From a virus, in IMG/VR virus record IMGVR_UViG_3300026479_000007, positions 1 to 64,000 of that record: DNA of 64,000 nt; one strand, 5' to 3'. Position numbers and translations under genes: made by a program. Positions 14,435 to 21,593 of this stretch are shown piece by piece. Under the pieces are notes generated by a model that saw only the letters and a program-made list of their open reading frames with translations, made no database searches and was not told where the DNA came from. The number at the start of each line of letters is the position of its first letter. Position 1 is the stretch's first letter.

Positions 14435-14857
14435 TTATCTTAAACTTTGATTGACACCCCTTATTCCAGCTACTGATTGCATTTTTGTTTTATAACCTTC
14501 TACTAGCTTGTTATTCAAAATAATAGATGAATTATCTTTCTTAATATATTCGGATAATTCTTTAGAAAAATCATTGAAATGATTCTTTTTGAAATCTTCC
14601 ATTAAATCATAATCTTTTATACTATCACTTAACTCTTTCAAAAAAGTATTGTTATCTAAACTCTCTTCTAAAACAAAAGATGCCTTTTCCATTTGTTTTT
14701 TATTTTTGTATACAGAAAAGGTTATTTTATTTTCACTTACAAATCCTTTTAAATTATATTTATCATCAAAAAAGCTATCTTTATATTTTAATTCAACAGA
14801 AATAAAAAATTTATTTTTTATTAATTCAGAATTTATATCATAATTAGTTTTCATCAT
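14435..14857 (-). CDS. Hypothetical protein with C-terminal tag-like segment
   Basis: This 140-residue protein has alternating beta-strand patterning (FFISVELKYKDSF, KITFSVYKNKKQM) followed by a helical C-terminal part. Near its end it carries GYKTKMQSVAGIRG, a variant of the Y..R.K.LSGI motif followed by eight or so extra residues. Its start codon overlaps the stop of the preceding gene by one base and it is followed after one base by the amidase gene. Function unknown. Confidence 0.65.
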   Translation of the reverse strand: MMKTNYDINSELIKNKFFISVELKYKDSFFDDKYNLKGFVSENKITFSVYKNKKQMEKASFVLEESLDNNTFLKELSDSIKDYDLMEDFKKNHFNDFSKELSEYIKKDNSSIILNNKLVEGYKTKMQSVAGIRGVNQSLR

Positions 14858-15561
14858 TACTTATCTAAACTTAATTTATAAACTTTACCGTCTATTTTAA
14901 CTTTATTTTTTGCGATAACTTCTGCTTTTTTAACATTTTTACTTTCAATAACTAATCCACCTTTAGAATCAGATAATTCCAAAATGACTTTTTTAATCAT
15001 TTCTCTTGAGACTTTTTTAGCAATTTCTGTAATTTTTTCAGTTAACTCTGCATCAGTTATATTACTATCAGAATTGTAATGTAAAAATTCTTCAGATTGA
15101 TAGCTATTTTCATTTACTTGACTTTTCTTCTCTGACAATCTCTGTTGTAACAATTGTCTAGTGTTTGTACTTGTAGGACCATAATTACCTATTTCACCAT
15201 TTTGTGTACTTACAGCTACATTACTATCTCCATACATCATATTCTCTAACATAGAAGCTTCAGAACTTGAAGATGAAGAGTAACTTTTTAAATTAGGTAC
15301 ATTTTTAGCTTTTTCATTTGGATTTTTTCCAACTTTAGGAACTGGTATAGCCGATGGTGAATGTGAAACTTTTTCAGATTTATCTATAAACTGTTTAAAG
15401 TTATTTTTTAAACCTCCATTCCTAATCTGTTCCATTTTAGAGGCCATTTCTGTATTTTTAGGCGTAACAGTGGGGTTTGAAATCGGCTTTACTGGTTTAG
15501 GTATGCCCATTGAAGTAAACCTATCCATCATTTCTTTTTTAGCATCTCCTTTTTCACTCAT
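14857..15561 (-). CDS. Hypothetical low-complexity protein
   Basis: This 234-residue protein has a long disordered first half rich in Pro, Ser, Asn and Lys (GIPKPVKPISNPTVTPKN) and a helical C-terminal third (ELTEKITEIAKKVSREM, MIKKVILELSD) ending in a small beta unit (KVKIDGKVYKLSLDK). The layout resembles phage scaffold-like or core proteins, but there is no family match that I can name. It overlaps its upstream neighbour by 8 bases. Confidence 0.65.
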   Translation of the reverse strand: MSEKGDAKKEMMDRFTSMGIPKPVKPISNPTVTPKNTEMASKMEQIRNGGLKNNFKQFIDKSEKVSHSPSAIPVPKVGKNPNEKAKNVPNLKSYSSSSSSEASMLENMMYGDSNVAVSTQNGEIGNYGPTSTNTRQLLQQRLSEKKSQVNENSYQSEEFLHYNSDSNITDAELTEKITEIAKKVSREMIKKVILELSDSKGGLVIESKNVKKAEVIAKNKVKIDGKVYKLSLDK

Positions 15562-15892
15562 AATCTTCTTCTTTTAAAATTGTAACATCTTTCACTATCC
15601 AGTCATAAATAGTTTTAATCTTATTATTTTGTATTAATTCTTCAAATTTTTGTATTTCTTCTTGATACATTTCAGCTCTAACAGTCAATATGTTACCAAA
15701 TCTTCCATATTTTCTAAATTTTATTTTAGGATTAATATTTTCAAACATTATATCTTTAAATTCAACATAACTTTGTTGTTCTAATTCTTGGTATGTAACT
15801 GAAAAACCATAAAATTCTTCAAATTGATTCATAGAACCCATATATGATAGGTCTATTAAAACATTTTCTGTATTCTTTCTATTTGATTTCAT
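15554..15892 (-). CDS. Hypothetical protein
   Basis: This 112-residue protein begins MKSNRKNTENVLIDLSYMG and has mixed alpha/beta character, with the RKYGRFGNILTVRAEMYQEE segment in the middle. It has no known motif. It overlaps the genes on both sides (14 and 8 bases), which shows translational coupling in the minus-strand operon that also makes the amidase. Confidence 0.65.
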   Translation of the reverse strand: MKSNRKNTENVLIDLSYMGSMNQFEEFYGFSVTYQELEQQSYVEFKDIMFENINPKIKFRKYGRFGNILTVRAEMYQEEIQKFEELIQNNKIKTIYDWIVKDVTILKEEDYE

Positions 15893-16169
15893 ATAAAAAT
15901 ATTTCTACTTTTTCATTAATCTCATCCCACCAAACATAATATTTGGGATAAATGTTATTTTCATTTATAAAAAACTTATTTATTTCTTTTTCGATTTTGA
16001 CATTTTTAAATTTAGATTCTAAAATATTTTTAGCATCTATTATTTCCTTATCATCTGTTTCTATATTTAACAATTCTTGTTTTGAATTATTAAATTCTTT
16101 ATTTAAAGATTTTTTAATTTCATATAAAAAGTCTTTTTGATTCTTAATTATTTGTCTCCTAGTGTGCAT
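15879..16169 (-). CDS. Hypothetical protein, first gene of operon
   Basis: This 96-residue protein begins MHTRRQIIKNQKDFLYEIKK, is mostly helical and very Lys/Glu-rich, and ends in a short aromatic beta segment (YPKYYVWWDEINEKVEIFLY). No family is recognised. It starts the minus-strand operon that runs to 12524. A TACTTTTG -7-like box lies 28 bases upstream. Confidence 0.6.
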   Translation of the reverse strand: MHTRRQIIKNQKDFLYEIKKSLNKEFNNSKQELLNIETDDKEIIDAKNILESKFKNVKIEKEINKFFINENNIYPKYYVWWDEINEKVEIFLYEIK

Positions 16170-16196
16170 TATGAAAACAATTTAATAAAACAATCA

Positions 16197-16204
16197 CAAA
16201 AGTA
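16197..16204 (-). promoter_or_regulatory. Bacteroidota-type -7 element (TACTTTTG)
   Basis: TACTTTTG on the minus strand fits TAnnTTTG and lies 28 bases before the operon start at 16169. No clear -33 box is seen. Confidence 0.4.
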
Positions 16205-16212
16205 AAGTTTAT

Positions 16213-16225
16213 TAATATTTATAAT
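16213..16225 (+). promoter_or_regulatory. Candidate phage promoter motif (TAATATTTATAAT)
   Basis: The motif lies 20 bases before the ATG at 16245 and faces the tagged plus-strand run 16245-21593. Confidence 0.4.
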
Positions 16226-16244
16226 AAACTTTAGATTAAATAGT

Positions 16245-16610
16245 ATGAAATTATCTGAATCATATACAAATAGAATTAAATTTTTATCTGGGATAATGTT
16301 AGAAAATGATAACCTTAACAACTATGATTATCAAGTTCGTAACATTGGTGGTGATGTTTTTTATAAAAGGAAAAAAGGAGATAAGAAATGGCAATTTATA
16401 GATGAAGTAGAATTCTATAAAAATTCCACAAAAAAGAATTTGATAACATGGGAAGATAAAGATTCTAAAAAAAATAAAACAAAAGAAGTAAAAAGTTTAG
16501 ATTATAACAAAAATCCATTAGAATTTTATAAGATTTATTTTGAAAACATTTCTCCTTCTGACTTTAAAGTTGAAATTGTAGATGACTTTATTAAAATTAC
16601 AAAAAAATAA
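16245..16610 (+). CDS. Small protein with N-terminal LSGI tag
   Basis: This 121-residue protein begins MKLSESYTNRIKFLSGIM, the same Y..R.K.LSGI motif that ends three other proteins in this window. The body shows a small basic beta-rich domain (YQVRNIGGDVFYKRKK, KKWQFIDEVEFY). It is followed after 3 bases by a second gene with the same N-terminal motif. Function unknown. Confidence 0.7.
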   Translation: MKLSESYTNRIKFLSGIMLENDNLNNYDYQVRNIGGDVFYKRKKGDKKWQFIDEVEFYKNSTKKNLITWEDKDSKKNKTKEVKSLDYNKNPLEFYKIYFENISPSDFKVEIVDDFIKITKK

Positions 16611-16613
16611 GCT

Positions 16614-17225
16614 ATGATTTTAAATGAAGAATATAAAAAAAGATTAAAAGAACTTTCTGGGATGATTGTTTGTGATAATTGTTTTCATAGTTGGGAAAAA
16701 GAGAAAGAAGATAAAAATCCATACCTTTGCCATACTTGTGGGTATGATTCTGAAAATAAAAAGTTTAATATTGAAGAGTTAAAAAAATGGATGATTGACA
16801 AGTATGGAAGTCTTGATGAAGCTTGGAGTCAAAAATATAAAAATTCAATAAATTGTAATAACCCTAAAGGGTTTAGCCAAAAAGCTCATTGTGCATCAAA
16901 AAAAAACAAAAAATCAGTAAAAGAAAATGTAGGCCCTAAATCTACAGATAATTATTCAGTATCTAATATATATATGGATATTTTTAATCAAATTTTTAAT
17001 TCTGAAGATTTTAAAAAAGAATATAACCCAGAAGAAGATAGATTTTGGTTTGATTCAAACTATGATGTTAAAACTCAAAAAACTTTTTCCGACAAAGCAG
17101 ATGAAACTGCAGATGAAAATGACTTAAATAAAAGTGAAGTTAAGTATTTAAGTAAAAAATTCAATAAATCAAAAAGAGATTATAATTGGAAAAATTTTCC
17201 AAACCTAAAAAACAATTCATTTTAA
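16614..17225 (+). CDS. Zinc-ribbon protein with N-terminal LSGI tag
   Basis: The 203-residue protein begins MILNEEYKKRLKELSGMI, then immediately a zinc ribbon CDNC...CHTC (C20-x2-C23 and about C38-x2-C41). Next is SLDEAWSQKYKNSINCNNPKGF, with the segment NPKGFSQKAHCASKKNKK; I recall related GFSQKAHC segments in other phage virion-associated proteins, but I cannot confirm that here. The acidic C-terminal 80 residues look partly disordered. It is co-directional with the other tagged genes and may be packaged and injected (inference). Confidence 0.7.
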   Translation: MILNEEYKKRLKELSGMIVCDNCFHSWEKEKEDKNPYLCHTCGYDSENKKFNIEELKKWMIDKYGSLDEAWSQKYKNSINCNNPKGFSQKAHCASKKNKKSVKENVGPKSTDNYSVSNIYMDIFNQIFNSEDFKKEYNPEEDRFWFDSNYDVKTQKTFSDKADETADENDLNKSEVKYLSKKFNKSKRDYNWKNFPNLKNNSF

Positions 17226-17275
17226 CTATGTTTATAAATTTATAACTATTTATTTAATAGTTATTAAAAGCATAA

Positions 17276-17896
17276 ATGAAAAAGTTTATTTCAGAAATAT
17301 TAGAGGTTGAATTTAAGGAAAATATAATTCTTAAAGAGTCTAAAAATGTTATAAGTGAAAGTTTAAATTATCACCTAGAAAACAAATTAGGCATATCGAA
17401 TTCAATTTATAGATACGCATCTAACAAACATTTGAAATTAATAAATGAAGTCAGAGAACTTTATAATTCTAATTCAGTTTTATTGTGCGAAAAAGATGAA
17501 GAGTTAATAAAAAGTGACGCAGGTTACTTTGGCATATTTGAGGGGGAAAAAGTGGTGTTAGATTTACCATTTGAAGAATATGAAGAAAATTTAGAAGAGG
17601 GTAAAAAAAATAATAAAAACATAAAGTTAAACAAACCAAAAAGAGGTGGTTCAAAAAAATTTTATGTTTATGTTAGAAATCCTAAAACTAAAAAGATTCA
17701 AAAAGTTTCATTTGGTGCAAAAGAAGGTGGAGGCAAACTAGCAGTAAAACTTCGAGACCCAGAAGCAAGAAAAAGATTTGCTGATAGACATAATTGTGAA
17801 CAAAAAAATGACAAAACTACACCAGGATATTGGTCTTGTAGATTGCCTAGATATGCAAAAATGTTAGGTTTAAGTGGAAGTGGAAAATGGTGGTAA
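17276..17896 (+). CDS. Virion-associated-type protein with C-terminal HNC/YWSCR domain
   Basis: This 206-residue protein begins MKKFISEILEVEFKENIIL, a looser version of the N-terminal helix motif. The last 80 residues form a basic domain with KFYVYVRNPKTKKIQKVSFG, RDPEARKRFADRHNC and GYWSCRLPRYAKMLGL, containing two Cys and a His that could bind metal. I recall closely similar C-terminal domains in marine T4-like phage proteins of unknown function. A segment before it is Lys/Gly-rich. The role is probably structural or injected; I cannot say more. Confidence 0.65.
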   Translation: MKKFISEILEVEFKENIILKESKNVISESLNYHLENKLGISNSIYRYASNKHLKLINEVRELYNSNSVLLCEKDEELIKSDAGYFGIFEGEKVVLDLPFEEYEENLEEGKKNNKNIKLNKPKRGGSKKFYVYVRNPKTKKIQKVSFGAKEGGGKLAVKLRDPEARKRFADRHNCEQKNDKTTPGYWSCRLPRYAKMLGLSGSGKWW

Positions 17897-17915
17897 AAAA
17901 TAATTAAAAAAAATT

Positions 17916-19067
17916 ATGAATTCAGAAGAAAATAAATTTCCTTTTAAAGAACAAAAAGATGGAAAGTTTGTAATTAGAACATTCTCAAAAGAATTAAAAA
18001 ATGAAGAATTAGTTTGGCATAGAGATGCTGAAGATAGAATAATAATACCTTTACATGAAAGTGATTGGAAAATACAATTAGATGATGAACTTCCTAAGAA
18101 TTTAAATATTAATGAACCTATATTAATTGAGTCAGAACAATTTCATAGACTAATTAAGGGTGATGGGAATTTAGAAATTAAAATTTATAAATTGAACTTA
18201 AATAAAGTTGATAATTTAAAAGAAATCATATCTGATAGTTTACAGATTTCTTTAGAAGAAAGAGGAAAAGATTCCAGAACAAAAAAGGGAATAAAAGTAC
18301 CAGGTAAATATCTAACTTCTAAATCTTCTAAAAAAAGAGCTCAAATGAAAAAAGAAATTGACAAGTTTGCAAAAAAACATCATTCAAACCCAAAAGCATA
18401 TACAAAACAATGGGAGGCAGATAAAGGAGAAAAAACCAAAACAAGTTCATCAACTAAAGCATACCATAAAATGTATGGTGAAAATGTTGAAATTTTAAAT
18501 GATAAAAAAGATAAAATAAAAGAAAGACTAAAACAATCTTTTAACAAATTTAAAGAAATAGCATTAAGAGAAAAAGATGAAACTAAAGAAGCTTTTAAAA
18601 TTTGTAAAAAAATATTATCAAAACAAGAAGTTTCTGAAAAGGAAATAAAATTTCTAAAAGAACAAGCAAAAGATATAGCAAAAATAGTTGCAATTATGGC
18701 TATGGGTTCAATATCTATGTTAATACCTATAACTTTAGAAAAAATATTAAATAAAAAATACGGAATTTCAATAATGCCTAGTAGTCATAATAAAATTGAT
18801 GAATCTAAGAGTGTTTCAAGTAACACAAAAAAAGCTTTAGAAAACAAATCAGAAAAAACAGGTATACCATATTATATTTTAAAACAAGTTCATGATAAAG
18901 GTATGGCTGCTTGGAGAACTGGTCATAGGTCTGGAGTTTCTCAAAACCAATGGGCTATGGGAAGAGTTAATAGCTTTATAACAGGTAAAGGAAAAGCTAG
19001 ACAATCTGATGAGAGTTTGTGGAAAAAAGCTCAAGAATCACTAAATAAAAAGAAAAAAAAGAAGTAA
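17916..19067 (+). CDS. Multidomain virion-type protein (cupin-like, DUF5872-like, DUF5824-like)
   Basis: The 383-residue protein has an N-terminal domain with VWHRDAEDRIIIPLHESDW and QFHRLIKGDG (about 33-84), resembling a small cupin. A basic segment at about 115-190 (TKKGIKVPGKYLTSKSSKKR, NPKAYTKQWEADKG, TKAYHKMYGE) resembles DUF5872. A hydrophobic helix lies at about 250-272. The C-terminal domain (about 305-370: GIPYYILKQVHDKGMAAWRT, GVSQNQWAMGRVNSF) resembles DUF5824. These domains recur in large-phage proteins thought to be virion components; their biochemical roles are not known. The family names are from memory and moderately certain. It lies 19 bases after the previous gene. Confidence 0.7.
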   Translation: MNSEENKFPFKEQKDGKFVIRTFSKELKNEELVWHRDAEDRIIIPLHESDWKIQLDDELPKNLNINEPILIESEQFHRLIKGDGNLEIKIYKLNLNKVDNLKEIISDSLQISLEERGKDSRTKKGIKVPGKYLTSKSSKKRAQMKKEIDKFAKKHHSNPKAYTKQWEADKGEKTKTSSSTKAYHKMYGENVEILNDKKDKIKERLKQSFNKFKEIALREKDETKEAFKICKKILSKQEVSEKEIKFLKEQAKDIAKIVAIMAMGSISMLIPITLEKILNKKYGISIMPSSHNKIDESKSVSSNTKKALENKSEKTGIPYYILKQVHDKGMAAWRTGHRSGVSQNQWAMGRVNSFITGKGKARQSDESLWKKAQESLNKKKKKK

Positions 19068-19082
19068 ACCTATTTAATTATT

Positions 19083-21593
19083 ATGAATATAAGAAATATA
19101 ATTAGAGAGACTTTTAGTGTTTTATTTGAAGAAGAATATTTTTCAAATAAACTTTCAGATGATATAAAAGAAAATTCTGCGGAATACATAGGAAGACAAG
19201 TTACTTGGTATGGAGATTCTTATCAAATGATTGTTGTAAATAAAAATCAAGTTGAAGGAATGTGGGGGAATATATATGATTCTGATAAAATGGATTTTTT
19301 AACTAACTTAATTAAGAACAGTGAAGAAAATGTAGAAATAGAATGTTCTTATGCTTATGGGAATGTAGTAAACTTTCAAGAAATAAAAGAACATCAAATA
19401 GCTAGTTTTAATAATAGATTTGAGGTAGATTATGATGGTGTTAAAGAGCCTTATAGTGTAGGGGATAGTGACTTAGATGAATATATAGGGAATGAAACAT
19501 ATATCCCAGATGAAAATTACACAAGTTTAACTGAAGTAGATGATTTTTTTATTGAAAACAAATTTAGCTTAATAGAAAATATTAAATCTTTAGAACAATT
19601 AAAAAAAGAGTTTTATGATTTAGAAAGAGATTCTGATGGTGAAGATTTTAAAGAGGAGGAAGATTATAATACATTTAATGAATTTATAGATATTGAAACC
19701 AAAATTAAAAAAGCTATCGAAAATCAAGATGGAGATTTAGGTTCATTTACAGTTCAACTTAGAGATGGTCACCATAGAATTATGTCTGCAATAGCTGCTG
19801 GTGAAGAAAAGGTATGTGTAAATTTAGTTAAAGAAGATATAGAAAAATATAAAGGTTATTATACTAAGGTTGATACTAGTTATACAAATGAAAGCACTTT
19901 AAAAGAATCTAATTTAGAAAGTTTTTATAAAGAGCAAAACATAAACCCAGATGATTTATCTTTTGTTGGTTCTGGTGACTTTGGAAATGCTTATATAATA
20001 GATGAAAGTAGAGTTTTAAAAATAACATCATCTAAAAGCGAGTTTGAGTTAGCAAAAAAATTAGTTAACAAAAACATACCAGCCCTAAAAGGATTTGTTG
20101 ATTTTTATTTTGCGGATGTAATAGATGGTAAGTGTTATATTATAATGGAAAGACTGGAGGAGGATTATAGTATAGAAGATATGTTTTACCAACTTGAAGA
20201 CTTATTAAGCGAACAAGGTTTACCTATTCAATATTTAGATAATTTGGATACTTCTGAATTAGATTTAGATGAAGAAATGATTAAATTTATTGATGATATT
20301 GATGACATAAATAGAGCATATAGATATTTAGGCATTGAAGCAAGCGATATAAAACCTGATAATTTAGGGGTTGATAGTGAAGGGAAAATTAAAGCATTTG
20401 ATATTGATGATAAATCTATAAATGAAAATGATTTAATGAAAGAGGTTACTGAAAACGAAAGTTTTATTGTTTATCATGGTTCTCCACATAAAATTAAAAA
20501 ATTTACAGATGAATTTGTTGGTGCAGAAGAAGCAACAGACCAAGAAGGTCCTGGGGTTTATTTTACAACTTCATACGAAGAAGCTTTAGGTTATGCTGAT
20601 GGAGGTTATGTTTATGAAGTTAGGGTTTCACCAAAAATTTTATTTGATGAATCTGAGGAAAAAGATATTAATAGAGATTTATTAATTCAATTAGTTAAAA
20701 TGTCACCAAGACTAGAAATAACTACTAGTAACTGGTCTCCAAATATTGAAACTGGAATTGAAATGATGGTTGATTCAGCTTATGAATATAATGACAATGA
20801 AAAAGATGTGTTACTTCAAATATGGATTGAAGCTTATAGGTATGATAGTGTTGAATTTGTAAGAAATTGTGTTAAATTGGGAATTGATGGAGTCATTGTA
20901 AATAGAGAAAACTCTAAACATATTATAATATACAACCCTAACGTAATAGAATTAAGAGAAATTGAAGATATTAAAAAAAATCAATTATCAGAAATTAGAA
21001 AATTAATAAGGGGAGAATTACAAAGTGTACTTTCTAATAATGAAAAAATTTTAACAGAATCTTCTAACCCTTTTTCAGCTAGTAACACAAGAGTTCCATT
21101 TAATTTAGATTTAATGACTCAAGCAATAACACAAGGTAGAGAAGTTGGAATTTTATACAAAGGTGATGAAATGAAAGCTCCTTCAGGTAAATATAGATTG
21201 ATTTATCCTGTAGCTATGGGAATTTCAAGAGCTGGTAATCGTGTCATAAGAGCTGTACACACAATAGGTCAATCAGAATCTGAAGCTAAAAGCACCAACA
21301 TTCGTAGCGCAGAAGCTAAGAATGTTTGGCGACTTTTTAAAGCTGATAACATTAGAGGAATGTGGTTTACTGGAAATTTCTTCAATTTTAATCCAGATAA
21401 ATACAACCCTAATGATAAAGGAATGAATACAGTAGAAGTAAATTTTGACTTGTCAAAAGCAAAAAAATACCAAGATGAATTAATTCAAAAACAAAAAGAA
21501 GAAGGTGATTTTAAATCTAAAGTCAGAAGATTTAGAGAATCTGGTGCTAGAGACTTAGAACAACCTTATGATAATCCAGAAACAAACGATTAA
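19083..21593 (+). CDS. Tagged polyvalent effector: ParB-like, kinase-like, ADP-ribosyltransferase, WYL-like
   Basis: The 836-residue protein begins MNIRNIIRETFSVLFEEE (shared N-terminal tag). Residues 225-233 (QLRDGHHRI) match a ParB-like core. Residues about 285-445 look like a protein kinase: glycine loop GSGDFG (296-301), VLKI with K313, hinge IIMERL, catalytic loop DIKPDN (422-427) and AFDID (438-442) in place of DFG. Residues 461-628 match ADP-ribosyltransferases of the ART-PolyVal type: VYHGSP with H465, GPGVYFTTSYEEA (489-501), and a late IIIYNPNVIELRE strand. A second tag copy (LSEIRKLIRGELQSVL, 635-650) precedes a WYL-like domain (about 671-770). It resembles the polyvalent proteins injected by phages, and functionally T4 Alt. 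The substrates are unknown. Confidence 0.8.
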   Translation: MNIRNIIRETFSVLFEEEYFSNKLSDDIKENSAEYIGRQVTWYGDSYQMIVVNKNQVEGMWGNIYDSDKMDFLTNLIKNSEENVEIECSYAYGNVVNFQEIKEHQIASFNNRFEVDYDGVKEPYSVGDSDLDEYIGNETYIPDENYTSLTEVDDFFIENKFSLIENIKSLEQLKKEFYDLERDSDGEDFKEEEDYNTFNEFIDIETKIKKAIENQDGDLGSFTVQLRDGHHRIMSAIAAGEEKVCVNLVKEDIEKYKGYYTKVDTSYTNESTLKESNLESFYKEQNINPDDLSFVGSGDFGNAYIIDESRVLKITSSKSEFELAKKLVNKNIPALKGFVDFYFADVIDGKCYIIMERLEEDYSIEDMFYQLEDLLSEQGLPIQYLDNLDTSELDLDEEMIKFIDDIDDINRAYRYLGIEASDIKPDNLGVDSEGKIKAFDIDDKSINENDLMKEVTENESFIVYHGSPHKIKKFTDEFVGAEEATDQEGPGVYFTTSYEEALGYADGGYVYEVRVSPKILFDESEEKDINRDLLIQLVKMSPRLEITTSNWSPNIETGIEMMVDSAYEYNDNEKDVLLQIWIEAYRYDSVEFVRNCVKLGIDGVIVNRENSKHIIIYNPNVIELREIEDIKKNQLSEIRKLIRGELQSVLSNNEKILTESSNPFSASNTRVPFNLDLMTQAITQGREVGILYKGDEMKAPSGKYRLIYPVAMGISRAGNRVIRAVHTIGQSESEAKSTNIRSAEAKNVWRLFKADNIRGMWFTGNFFNFNPDKYNPNDKGMNTVEVNFDLSKAKKYQDELIQKQKEEGDFKSKVRRFRESGARDLEQPYDNPETND

